This document shows positions 11,811 to 22,688 of a stretch of 64,000 nt of DNA, piece by piece. The notes beneath the pieces were generated by a model, which saw only the letters and a list, made by a program, of their open reading frames with translations, was not told where the DNA came from and ran no database searches. Within the stretch, counting starts at the first letter, position 1. The number at the start of each line of letters is the position of its first letter. The stretch comes from Microthyrium microscopicum. Its lineage: Eukaryota > Ascomycota > Dothideomycetes > Microthyriales > Microthyriaceae. The position numbers and the translations under genes are program-made. The stretch is from assembly GCA_010405405.1 (NCBI GenBank), contig MU004234.1:1879563-1943562 (forward strand), in the 5' to 3' direction.

Positions 11811-13158
11811 GGTGGGATTGGAAGTTGTCGTGAAGCATAAGAGTCCCGGCTGTTCCGTGAATTAGGTACCGTAAGGATGTGGCCAGTGGAGCCGACTGCT
11901 GGGAAATATTTGGTTTTGAGTGTTCGTGGGTTTGTAAGAGAAGGAGAAGACCTATTTATCTCTTTTTGAAGTTGAGGATGATCGTTGAACAGACAAGGCA
12001 GAGTAGAGTACGGGCTAAGACGTTTTTTTGGTGATTCTGGGCGATCTTTGATCCATCTCAAAACCTGGGAGCTGTGGGAGCCTGCTAGGTTGCCATCTCC
12101 AACTTCATCACCACCTCCCGACTATCGCACACCAAACGCAAAGATACTTCTCTTACTGCTCGTAATCGCCGGCTTTACTCATAATGGCCACCTTTACTTA
12201 TCAGCGCCGCCGTGGTTAACTTTAATATTTGATCCTCGTCATGTCACCACAAGCTTTCAGCTTTTCGCCACTCAACCTCATACCATGCGCACATCAAGGC
12301 GTGGATACTACCGTTTTTACCCTTTGAGTTCGAACACGGTAGCGCGGTTTTTTTGGCGAGGTTTGTCCGTGAGCTATAGCGAGTCACTGCCTAAGTTCGA
12401 TGCGCCACCAGCAAGAAAAACCGCGCTACCGTGTTCGAACTCAAAGGGTAAAAACGGTAGTAGAGAGAGAATTCCTCTCTTTTCCTGCGTTTGGAAGACC
12501 CTTTTCTCAAGTAGCACAAGTGATACAGGACGATTAGAGTGGTAGCCAATAACACTTTTTGAACAGACCACAACTCGGTTTAACGATGAATTTCCCCAAC
12601 GCCTCACATTGCCCAGAACATCCCCAGGACGAAATAAAGTACTTCGATGTACAAGTTGGCAGATATTATGATGGTGTAGTCGCATCAGATATAACTTCTA
12701 CTCAACTCTAAGTCTATCCAGACACGACTCTGCAGCTTAAACCCTGGCCCCCTTTTTGCATTTGTGTAAACCTCCATTGATATTGCGGCACACTTGTCAA
12801 ATGGCAAACACAACGCGATGGCTAGGAACAAGCAGAATTGAACAAGCAGAATTCTTTTGACTTTTCATTAACTGCTTTGAGCTTTTCTAGATCCCATTCC
12901 CTGACATGGCCCTTGACTCGACCTCAATATGAACAGAAAGAATGATTCACTTCAGCTCATTTGCCTGCTTCTGAAGCAGCACTATGCCTCAAACGCAGGT
13001 ACCACAAGCTGCCAACACTTTCTTCTAATCATAATAATAAGGTCTAACATGGCGGTTGTTTTTCAAGCCATAGACCTTATCGCCTAAGAGGCGGCGGCTG
13101 AGACGAAAAGTTAGCCCCCCTAGAACAAGACGATTGTGCATTAAAGCGAGGTCAAGAC
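11811..13158. other. intergenic region containing a long hairpin
   Basis: Upstream of the F-box gene and downstream of the small secreted-protein gene. A 186-codon plus-strand frame (11985-12545) and a minus frame (12685-12374) both run through the perfect inverted repeat at 12306-12462. They look like by-products of that palindrome rather than genes. Nothing else is supported. Confidence 0.5.
12306..12462. repeat. perfect 47-bp inverted repeat with 63-bp loop (MITE or foldback)
   Basis: Arms 12306-12352 and 12416-12462 are exact reverse complements over 47 bp. The loop starts GGCG and ends near CGCC, extending the fold. The outer dinucleotide of each arm is TA, so a 153-bp element (12308-12460) flanked by TA is possible, as for Tc1/mariner-type MITEs. 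TA is self-complementary, so this cannot be proved from one copy. The arms show no RIP-like transitions. Confidence 0.85.
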
Positions 13159-13673
13159 TCACTGAGGAATGCCAGCCCAATCCATACGCTTCCTGATAGC
13201 TTTTGCATTGCATCCGTAAGGTGTTTGAATAGTCGCGCTCCAGAAGAATCCAGCCGGTGCGATCTCCTCATGCTCCGGGTTGTTATAGCCACTGTGGAAA
13301 GTGAAATTTGTGCCCAAGCACCACGAGTCAGATAAGCTGTCCTTGAGTTTTGAGCCATCTTTGCCTAGTTGCTCTCTCCAGTCCCAGCAAGTGGCATTGG
13401 CACTATTAGGGGGAGGACAATATCTCTCAACTCCAATCATGTAGTGCCTCCACATCATGATATACCATCTAGGGAACACCAGTGTCAGAGAGGTTTCTAC
13501 AGTACATACTAGCAAGTGATCTACCTTCTGCGGGTGCATGACGCAACTTGCCTGGCATTGCAATCGTCGTTGTAATTTACAGCGTGGGGAAAATCCTCCC
13601 CTTCCTCCATCTCGGTGGTGGCAAAAATTTGCCCAACGGCGAGAAGTCCTACAACAGTGGAGAGAAGCCTCAT
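13159..13673 (-). CDS. small secreted cysteine-containing protein (effector-like)
   Basis: Two exons, 13673-13525 and 13468-13159, with a 56-nt intron give 152 residues. The N-terminus MRLLSTVVGLLAVGQIFA is a good signal peptide, with probable cleavage after residue 18. The mature part has six cysteines in segments NDDCNA, VASCTRR, ERYCPPP, NATCWDW, DSWCLGT and PYGCNAK, possibly three disulfides, plus a potential N-glycosylation site (NFT). No known domain is recognised. Size, secretion and cysteine content match the loose class of fungal secreted or effector candidates, but that is only a class. A gtgagt at the very end could shift the C-terminus by a few residues. Confidence 0.65.
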
Positions 13674-14817
13674 TTTCGAAAGTTATGGCGATAGTTGATA
13701 TTCTCGATGGCGGGTACTGAATGGGCTTGAGCCAAATGTCAGAAACAGTCAGTAGGAGTACATATGGAGTACATATACCTCTTTATTTTTGCATCTATGG
13801 TCTACCAGACCCAAGTCATTCCAAGGCGCTCTGCACTACTGGCTAAACTTACCTTGATTTGCGGTACATCGTCCAAATAGTTCGTCGCACGGCAAGCACT
13901 TAGATCTTTCAATCGACCTGCTTCACTAAACGACTGCAGATGTCCCACACATGCTCGAATGCAATACATGGTCATAACAAGCAGAGATAATGGGCCACCG
14001 TTGTTCAGAGCATAAAGCCGACCTCCATCGAGACATATTGACTATTTCTTGACGCCCATTGTCAACATCATCGAGGCTCCAGAGAAGCTGCAGCGACAAA
14101 GGATCGAATCGGTGTAGTGGTAGATAATTTGGACTATGTACTTACTAAAAGCTTAATTCCTACCAAATAGTTAGGTACTTTGGAGACACCTGACAACTTA
14201 TACAACCTCTACCACCCTTGTTGATAGAAAGATACCTTACCATTCTTGAGCAAATAGTACTAAACTCGTGATATAAATTGAATCTCGAAATAGCGGCCTT
14301 ATCTCAGATTGAGCGGCAACAACGAAAAATCAGTACGTACAATTCTTGAGTTTTCGAATACATCAGGTACGGGCCCGGAGAATCAAATTTGACGCTGCTA
14401 GGCCCCAGAGTAAAAAATGTCGATAGTGGAAAAAGATTTGACGACCTCAATGTTTTCTTAGCAAAGTGTTCCGCGCTACCCACCGTTTGCTTCTCTATTC
14501 CAGCTGGCACAGAACATAGTAGTATATTGATAGCAATTTCATCTCTTGAACAGCAATCTAACTACCATAAGGTGCATGGACTCATCACAATGCATTGAAT
14601 TACGATTCAGCTAGACTTTTATCTCTCATCCCATGGCGGTTACCCATTCCCTTAACGATATCGCGTCTCACAAGTGCTGGAGGGCTGTCAGAAATCAAAC
14701 TACAGTGAGGACAAATCAAAGCTCTTTTTCAACGCTGACATTCTTTAATTAGTCTCAGAACGTTTTGATGACTTTGAGGATGACAAAAATCCGTCGAATG
14801 TAAGATTAACAAAATGT
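13674..14817. other. 1.1-kb intergenic region, nothing supported
   Basis: Promoter side of the small secreted-protein gene and terminator side of the dehydrogenase. The only frames are about 70 codons without domain signal. No RNA gene or repeat was recognised. Confidence 0.5.
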
Positions 14818-15863
14818 TCAAGACAGTGTAGTCACACCAGGTCTAGTAGCTTCCAACTTGTGCCTCAACTCCGTCCATACTCGATTCTGTAGCTTCTCTC
14901 CAGCCTCACCCTTGGCCAGTCCTACCAATGGAGCAATCTTGCAGTCTGGTAAATACTGCCCATGAGTCTCCGGTCCAGCGCTGGCACCATACACCAAGGT
15001 GCGCGCGCCGACTTCTGGCTTACGGGCAAGCAATCTTACTATAAACTTGACCCACGCCTTCTCGAATAATTCGTTGTCGTTTCCTAGGCGAGTAACGCAG
15101 AATCTGTTTGCGAATTAACAGTCGACTCATAACTTTGGATGGTCAGGACTTACCCAGGAGCAACGACATTGACAATCACATCGCTGGAGCCCAGAGGAGA
15201 GAGCAAAGCGATCTGCCGAACTATGAGATTGACCAAGAGCTTCGACACGTTGTATCGATCCGACAGACTGTCCTTCCTCGTCTCATCAGCCAGTGCGTTG
15301 AAGATCTGTCCATCCGGCACATTGGCCTCCTTGAACTTGGCCATTTCGTACAGCTCTGAGCCCGTCACGGTGATATGCGTCTGCGTGCTAAACGTCTTTG
15401 CCGTCTCGCGCAGTTTTGGATGCATTAGCAGCGCAAGCAAAAACAGCGAAATAACATTCGTCGTAATTGTGCTCTCATTGTCCTCTGCCAGCTGAAACGT
15501 GCTCATCATCACGCCAGCATTCAGCATGAGCGCATCAACTCTTTCCAACTCAGAGGAAGCGCGCTGGGCAAAGGCTTGAACGGATGAGTAGGAGCTCATG
15601 TCAAGTTGCCATACTTGCAGGGTTTCTGGTGAACATTTTGTGGATTGTTGGATCTCTGTTGCGGCGGTCTTGCCCTTTTCAATGTTACGGCATGCTATGA
15701 TGACTTGTTTGGCGCCGAGTTGGACTATGGAGCGACAGGCTTCTAGTCCCAGGCCAGTGTTACTGCCTGTGACAATGACAGTTTTGCCAGCGAAGGACGT
15801 CGTAGGTTTGGGTGGTTCAGTGAAGAATTGTCGTTTGATGAAGGCGGCTAAGAAGGCGGCCAT
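14818..15863 (-). CDS. short-chain dehydrogenase/reductase (classical SDR fold)
   Basis: Exons 15863-15154 and 15103-14818 with a 50-nt intron give about 331 residues. A short hydrophobic N-terminus (MAAFLAAFIK) precedes GKTVIVTGSNTGLGLEA, the TGxxxGxG cofactor loop. NAGV follows, and the catalytic pair is YNVSK (Tyr-x-x-x-Lys); the IIACRN segment suggests NADP(H) preference. Overall it resembles retinol-dehydrogenase/WWOX-like SDRs common in fungal secondary or xenobiotic metabolism; the substrate is unknown. It is divergent from a Zn2Cys6 regulator gene across a 427-bp shared promoter, which suggests but does not prove co-regulation. Confidence 0.85.
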
Positions 15864-16290
15864 GGTGATTATGTTGGCGTACGAATGGTTCGATGTATGA
15901 TCGTACTATAGTATATTGAAATGACTTTGGAAGCCGCGGCAGGTGAGATCGGACAATGAGAATAAGATGTGTGAGTATGAAATTGTTGAAAACCAAAGAT
16001 TTACTGCCATTGGAGATCGTCTCTTATATACCTGTGAATTTATTATCACCAAGAGCAATAAGAATCGTTCCACATCCTTTGTGTCGAGTCTGATAATGGA
16101 GCTGGTTCTATACACGCTAAGCCTAAAAGGGTAAACGAGCTGCAAAGGAACTCTGAGAAGTCTTCCCAATCGCTCCGTCCGAGCCCACAAGTCCCATCCA
16201 GACTCTTTATCAGAGGCATTCCGCCGCCATGATTATGCAAGCAATCTCCAGTCCTCGTTTACTCGATTTGGTCGACTGGCCCGGTTGATT
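15864..16290. promoter_or_regulatory. shared divergent promoter of the SDR and Zn2Cys6 genes
   Basis: 427 bp separate the two start codons, so both promoters must overlap here. I see no confident CGG-N-CCG-type inverted triplet. No gene is supported within it. Confidence 0.5.
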
Positions 16291-17695
16291 ATGGCTAGCA
16301 AGGCACCAGCTTTCCAGGTCATCTCGCTCGTGGAAGGTGGTGGCGTACGCGATTACAAGAGGCGTAAAGCACACAAGAAGACTAGAGCTGGATGTTTGAC
16401 CTGCAAAGTAAAGAAAGTCAAGGTATGTCAAATGATTTCAGGGGCTAGCTGTGATGGTGCTGATCTGCTGAGAAGTGTGATGAAAAGAGGCCTGTTTGTC
16501 AAAGATGTGGACGAAACGGTCGTGTATGTAATTACGATGACTTTGATGGCCGAGAGCAAGAACATGCTCTTGTGAGAAGGTGAGATCTAGCAGGGGATTA
16601 TTCCCAGAGCTTCAAGCCATGAGTACTGTTAGCCTATGGCGACAAAAGTTCATGCAGTATCCGTTGATATTTATACTGACACATTTTAGGAATTCGGGTG
16701 CTACAATTGGACTCTCTTTGCCGTTTTCCGACAGCGAGGCTTCCAGTATTAATATCACGAATCATCTTCAAAACCACTGTACCGAAATAGTACAAATTCC
16801 CGGGAGCCTGAAACTGCTTTCCCTGGCCAGATCCTATCCTGTTCTCCAACAGTCTTTACTCGCTGTAGCCGCCTGCCATCTACGGCAAATGGCGCCAACC
16901 GTTAGACAGCACCAAATCGACGAGAAATTGCATCTCGACTTGGCCCTACAAAGCTACCAGAGCATTTTGTATACGCCAAAGGAGAAGCTCTGCCAATCAG
17001 ATGTGGATTGTGTGATGCTCTGCACGACTCTCTTCAACGTGATTGCATTCACCCTGTCCCAATCTGAGGACGAAGATCTTCGCGACCTTGACCCAGAGAA
17101 CTCATGGGTCTTCAGCCCACGCAAAGACAGGTTGAGCTGGATGGCACTTCAGGCTGGTATTCATCCTTTACTGAGGTACCTATCACCATTCATGAGCAAG
17201 ACTATGGAAGCAATTAGCCCATTGTTCCTAAGCCCTGGCGAGCTGTTCATGGGTGTTCCACTATGGCTTTATGAACCCCCAAAGACGTGGATCGGGGCAT
17301 TTGGCATTGATTCCTCAGATTCCACGACTCAGCTGAACAGCACGTCCGATCTCTATAGAGCACCAGTCAGTGTTATAGCGTGGCTGCGAACTCTTCCGCC
17401 AGTAGGTGGGAGCCTGTTCCAACATTTATCTTTTCTTGGCAAGATACAGCCAAGGTTTCGATACTTGTTGTATGATAGGGATGAGCGGGCGTTATGGCTG
17501 TTTGGATATTGGCTAGGACTGATGTCTCGTTTTGCCACCTTTTGGTGGTGCCATAAACATGCGAAGAGAGATCATAAAGCTATTGGTATGTGGCTCGGGA
17601 GGCTGCAATTAACTGAACGGGTTGGTACTGAAGGCGAGACGTGGAAGGAGTTGATGTCGGACTACAATATGGCACCGCATGTGCTTTGCGCATAA
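16291..17695 (+). CDS. Zn2Cys6 binuclear-cluster transcription factor
   Basis: Three exons, 16291-16422, 16473-16579 and 16690-17695, give about 414 residues. Across the first 50-nt intron the protein reads RAGCLTCKVKKVK then CDEKRPVCQRCGRNGRVC, the full C-x2-C-x6-C-x5-C-x2-C-x6-C cluster that binds two zinc ions and contacts CGG half-sites. The rest (HCTEIVQIPGSL..., LLAVAACHLRQMAP, DVDCVMLCTTLFNVIAF) matches the fungal-specific regulatory domain that follows such fingers. The second intron (110 nt) is inferred from phase: AG/G restores the frame into NSGATIGLSLPF. It likely regulates the divergent dehydrogenase. A MITE begins only 9 bp after the stop codon. Confidence 0.88.
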
Positions 17696-17704
17696 AGTTC
17701 CATA

Positions 17705-18197
17705 ACGTAGGCCACCTACTTCTGATCCAACCTACTTCTGCGCCACCCTTTTACACCAAAAATGCCAATATTTAACACTACTTAAAGCCTCCGCTAGAAG
17801 TTAAATAATGAAGTTAAATTAGCCAATCTGTAGCTTCGATTTTTCTTATCTAAACTATATAAGTAAGAGTAGTAGACTAATAGTAAAGAAGTAGTAAAGT
17901 TGAATTCTGTAAAGTTGAAAAGTCTTGGCTAACAAATTTGGACTTAGAAATTTGGAACTTAAGAATTTGTTAGCTAAGACTTTCTAGATTTCTAATATCT
18001 TATTTCTAAGCCTATTCTACGGAATAAACTATAGTCCTAAAGTAGCTTTATGGTTAGAAAAAATTAGCAAACAATCTCTATTATTTACTTATTTTATTTC
18101 TATTCTGGTTGTTATGGTAGAGGACGTTGAAAACCACTGATTTTGGTGTAAAAGGGTGGCGCAGAAGTAGGTTGGATCAGAAGTGGGTGGCCGACGT
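17705..18197. mobile_element. 493-bp MITE with 57-bp TIRs and TA target site
   Basis: Arms 17705-17761 and 18141-18197 are inverted copies with two mismatches, beginning ACGT(A/C)GGCCACC. TA flanks both ends (17703-17704 and 18198-18199), as for Tc1/mariner/Fot-type elements. Within each arm the decamer CCTACTTCTG (or a close variant) occurs twice, a possible transposase-binding repeat. The interior is AT-rich and RIP-like and has no coding capacity, so the element is non-autonomous. Confidence 0.85.
17920..17982. repeat. internal 19-bp inverted repeat inside the MITE
   Basis: Arms 17920-17938 and 17964-17982 pair over 19 bp with one transition mismatch, leaving a 25-base loop. It forms a second hairpin near the middle of the MITE. 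Confidence 0.7.
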
Positions 18198-18199
18198 TA

Positions 18200-18725
18200 G
18201 GATATCTATCAGTAGCGACTGCCATTGCCATCAGGCTGATCTGCACTTGGCTAGACCATACAACGTATGGAGAAAATTTATTTTTCAATCAAGAGAGCTA
18301 GAGAGTTGGTCGCTTGACAAAAGAATTCCAATGATAAAACTCCTAGCATCTGATGATTGCTTGGTACAGAATCTACCACGTTACTCTGGAGTTTGATACA
18401 GCTCATCAGTGCATGGTATCATATGCACGACGTGGGCGTCATCTAAAGCTTCGCTCCTGCTCGGTCAGTCCAGCATCCCGATTTTCTCCTACCTCAGAGA
18501 TCACGTCCGGTATCGGTAATTCCTGCATTGAAGCTTTATCAACTGTTTCTACCCCAAACTTCAAAGTAAAGCAGTGAACTTGTACATCTTAAAGTATCAC
18601 TTGTGAGCGTCAAGCAAACAGCTACCCCTGAAGATCGACCATTAGACGCACATCAAGATCTCTTTTTCAAAGCAATTTATTCGCCATTCCCATATCAAAA
18701 GAACTCCAACCCGGCTTCATCAAGC
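18200..18725. other. promoter region of the SurE-type gene
   Basis: 526 bp between the MITE and the next start codon. Only short frames without domains are seen. It should contain the promoter and leader of the SurE-type gene. Confidence 0.45.
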
Positions 18726-19846
18726 ATGCATATCCTCGTAAGTCCAACATATCTAGACCAAAGTTCATTGAATGCCAATATATCCACAGGTAGTGAACGA
18801 TGACGGTCCACCAACAACCTCATCCAGCCCATACGTGCTAGACTTAGTCCGCGCCCTCCAACGCGCCGGCCACACAATCTCAGTCGTCCTCCCACACCAA
18901 CAACGCTCCTGGATAGGCAAAGCACATATTCTCGGCCAAAACATCAAGCCATACTACTACCAACCGCCCCCAGCACCAGACAGCAACCAGCCACTACCAG
19001 CCGACATCTCCTACGTAGACACCGGCAAAGTATCACCACGTCCACTACCATCCGATAGCACGCAGGAAGAATGGGTCCTCATCGACTCAACGCCGGCCAG
19101 CTGTGTCCAAATCGGCCTCCACCACTACTTCAAATCGCGCGGTCCCATTGACCTCGTAATATCCGGACCTAACTACGGCCGCAACACGACCGCCGTATTT
19201 GCGCTCTCATCCGGCACGCTTGGCGCGGCTCTCGAAGCTGCGATATGTGGTGTTCGTGCCATCGCACTGTCTTATGCTTTCTTTGACCGCAACCACGATC
19301 CTAAGATTATCAAGGGTGCAACAAACGCTAGTATCCGCGTAATCAACGCCCTAGTCGAAAACTGGGATACGCGAGATCAAGAACGTGGCGATAAAGTGCA
19401 GATCTACAGCGTCAATGTACCGCTGCTAGCTGGCGTGGAGAAGGCGAAGGCGCTGTGGACTCAGATGCTGCAAAATACGTGGCGGACGGGTAGTTGTTTT
19501 ACGGAGATGGATGTTTCGGAGGAGGAGGATTGGGCGCCTGGTGAGGAGGAGGAGAAGATTCGAGAGGCGGAGGGCACGGAGAAGGAGGAGGATGGGAAGA
19601 AGGTAGGGGATCATATGAGGTATACGCATAAGCAGTTCAAGTGGAGTCCAAAGTTTACGGATGTGTATAAGAGCGTGGAGGAGGCGCCGCCTGGGAACGA
19701 TGGATGGGCTGTGCAGCATGGCCATATTAGGTTTGTTTTATGATGATGACTTTTGCTTGAAGGTTGCTAATGGTTTTGGTAGTGTAACTCCGTTGAAGGC
19801 GAACTTTATGCATGTGCGAGGTTTTGAAGGAGAGATTGAGATCTAG
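18726..19846 (+). CDS. SurE-like survival-protein phosphatase/nucleotidase
   Basis: SurE proteins are metal-dependent acid phosphatases acting on nucleoside monophosphates and related substrates. Exons 18726-18737 (only four codons, MHIL), 18790-19730 and 19783-19846 give about 338 residues. Splicing yields MHILVVNDDGPP; the Asp pair in NDDG is the family's metal site, and SGPNYGRNTT carries the second metal-binding segment. GTLGAALEAAICGVRAIALS is the usual SurE helix after it. Residues ~245-280 are a Glu-rich insert absent from bacterial SurE. The C-terminus VTPLKANFMHVRGF after the 52-nt last intron supports the splice. The tyrosine-ligase-like half of yeast Pby1 is absent. Confidence 0.85.
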
Positions 19847-20042
19847 ATATCAGTCCGGTTGACGATATGTTAGCAAATGGCCAAGAACTGCACACGGTTA
19901 GAGCCAGGACACAGCAGAGCAGAATCAGGTGGAGATAGATCTTTCAAACGGGACATATCCCGTTGAGTAATTGTACATTATCAACTAGTAGTTATGCTCA
20001 TTATTTTAGGTATTTTCTCACAGTGAAGCGACAATGACAAAT

Positions 20043-21790
20043 CTACAACGTATCGATCTGTCCCAACACCCACTGCAAGTGTCGATATGCCACTCTAGGT
20101 TGGAACTGTGGTTGCATGTGGCCTGATTGGCGAGTGGTAGCCCACATTAGTCCTATAATTAAGTTAGCATTGGAAGTCGAAGGATGAATATGCTGCTTTT
20201 CTTACCTCGCTCGTAATGTTGAGTGCCCATCACACCTTGTCCAGGGCCATCGAGACCTCCAAAACCGTTCTCGTCAAAGACAGCCTCCCATTGAAGATCA
20301 GGCAGCTGAATGACAACATCTTTGTTGGGCGCTTCGTCGAAGCCTAGCTTTCCATTCCATGTCATGTTCTGGATACTGAGTAACGTTCCGTTGCTAATAA
20401 TCTCGTAGTCCCAGTCACCATTGGCAATCAACACTCGGTTAGTAGCCTCAATGACCTGTGGTAGAACAGACTGGATAGGATCCAACGACAGATCATAGTT
20501 GCCATATGGACCTGGATCAGTGCCATTGAAGACTGGTCCGCTGCACTCTGCCCAGTTGACTTCCTGAGGGGCGTGGATGGCATCCTTGACTTCTGAGCGG
20601 TTGAAATAAGGGCCGTCGAAATCGGGGTAGTTGTATATGAGATCGGTAGGGAAGGACAGTGGGTCGAAGAGAAGTGGGCACGTAAGCGAGATCTGATAGA
20701 CGTTGAAGCATGGGTTCCCTTGGAACACGGCGTCATGCGCAATGTCCCATACATCGCACTCTTTGCTCATTTGGTTGTATGATCCGTTCAGCACTGGCTG
20801 TACGCCGGATGCAGGGAAGGTGAGGTATTTTGAAATATAGTCTTCGTATCCGCAGTCCTTGTGCGCCTTTTGAAGGGACTCCATGACGGTGGCGTTGAGG
20901 TTGAATAGTTCAGTGTACTTCTCCACGTATGGCACAGCTGTCATGGTATCTCCGATGTAATCGTATTTTCCAATGACTGGATCGTACATAAGCGCACCAC
21001 CGAGATCAAAGTTCTTGGTGTCGTTCTGCTTGAGAATGGCATCGGATACGTAGGGTACATAGCGTCCGGCATATGACTCTCCTGTCACATAGACTTTATA
21101 ATCTTCGATGCCGAAGATATCTTGGAAGTTCTTGAAGAAGCCTACAAAGTCTTGCGCAACTTCTTCCTCGCTTGTGGCAGTGACTGCGCCAGTACTGAAA
21201 CCAGTACCTAGAAACTATTAGTGTCTGTTCATATTTCCGGACAAGACTTTGAGCTTACCGACTGGGAATTCCACCCACAGCATGTTGGTGAGATTTTGCC
21301 AGCTATATGGGTTTGGTAATCCATTGTATTGGCCCCAAGTCCATATAAAGGGACCATTTTCTTGAAGAAAGCCTTCCAAGGAACTGCAGCCAGGCCCACC
21401 GTTCAACCAGATTGTTATATCTTTTGAAGGCTCTCCTAGCTTTGGAGCAAAGAAGAAGAACAGACTCCGCGAAGTGTCGTTGCTGTCGATTGGAATTGTA
21501 CCCGAATACAACTCTCCGAAATCAAAATCGATACCGGGTAATGAGTCTACTTCATATGCTAAGAAATAATTAGTAGAGCGTCTTCAACAATGGAGCAAAA
21601 ACCTACGATCTGTATCGCTCGAACCAAATACTGAAGGTGTAGAGCTATTTTTCGTTCCATCTCTAGGAAAAATCGCACCCCGATGTTCTCTCTTCCGATT
21701 CAACTTTGGACTTCTCATCGACTCACTTCTCATTGACTCCACACCAACCGCCAACAAGAGAAATACCTTTGAAATCCGTGAAAACAACAT
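20043..21790 (-). CDS. secreted serine carboxypeptidase, peptidase family S10
   Basis: Four exons, 21790-21607, 21558-21259, 21207-20206 and 20152-20043, give about 531 residues. The N-terminus [19 protein letters not shown] is a signal peptide. The substrate-pocket motif [14 protein letters not shown] and the nucleophile motif [10 protein letters not shown] are both present. The catalytic Asp is likely within the ANGDWDYEI segment and the catalytic His in [10 protein letters not shown], encoded by the small last exon. Many NxS/T sites suggest heavy N-glycosylation. Such enzymes trim C-terminal residues from peptides in the vacuole or outside the cell; signal peptide and glycosylation favour secretion. 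Length fits the family and the triad appears intact. Confidence 0.9.
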
Positions 21791-22688
21791 TTTATCAGAT
21801 CAAATCGCCAAGTTTTCACACAAAACCAAAAAGCTTAGCCACGGCATTATGCACGCTTTAAAGCAAGTAACAACATTTCCCACAATGTAATTATTTTAGG
21901 CATTACACAAGTGATCGACGTTAAAGATAACAAGCATTCATTGGAAGGTCGCATGGCATATGCGCGATCTTGTCCCATGCAGTTGACCAGAATCCCGGTT
22001 GCTACCTTGCTTTGATCCGTCCTGCCATGTTGAGTTAGACTGGGTGGATGCCTCAACAACAAAAGTGACTATCGCAGCAGGTGGAAGTACGCGGATGGAG
22101 GCGAGGGACAAGGATCGACACTAGGTGACGAGATGCGGAATAGACTGATAACAGTAACTGTCAGCAATTCGACTCGATTGGTATCGCTAAGGGCATTCTC
22201 GTCTCCATCATCCCCCATGCATGCGCTCATAAACGTGGAATGAGGCAAGGGTGGAGCTTTTGGGACAATGAGTCGTGGGAGTTGGAGTTTACTGGAGAAG
22301 GCAAGTCAAGTTTCTGGACGGAGAGGCCGTGAGATGATGGAATTCGGCTCAATCCAATCATGACCGCTTGAAGTGTTCTCGGGTCATGTTTGAGTGAAGG
22401 AGTTCGCATCGAAACTGAGGTTGGTCAATTCTAGTAGATCTTGAATATCTCCGTCAAGCCAATCACAATCAAGGACACCATAGAGTGAGATGGCGCTACT
22501 GCTCTTAGCATCCGGAAATAACTCCATGTCCAGCCAGTACAGTATTCGAGGATTCTTGGTGTTTCCACGAAGAAAGCAACAGACTGACAGTACTAGAATT
22601 AAGCTCAACTCGTTAATTATTGGGCTTCATTCCATCAGTCAATGATGACAACATATTCATGATAAGTCTGGTGTAGTAAATACGATAT
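21791..22688. other. 0.9-kb intergenic region, doubtful small ORF
   Basis: Promoter of the carboxypeptidase and terminator of the transporter, which is on the same strand. A 74-codon minus-strand frame (22608-22384) has a hydrophobic start and an acidic tail, but no clean signal peptide or family resemblance, so I do not call it a gene. Confidence 0.4.

Noticed and set aside
11985-12545. 186-codon plus-strand open frame as a gene
   Set aside because: It runs through the perfect hairpin, has no domain or signal peptide, and the mirrored frame on the other strand exists only because of the palindrome.
14096-14125. tRNA-like stretch with GTGTAGTGGTAGATA (A-box-like)
   Set aside because: The only B-box-like sequence lies upstream instead of downstream and no acceptor pairing is visible.
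22384-22608. Small secreted-protein candidate of 74 codons
   Set aside because: Hydrophobic start without a convincing cleavage site, a single cysteine pair near the start, and no splice partner; not enough to call a gene.
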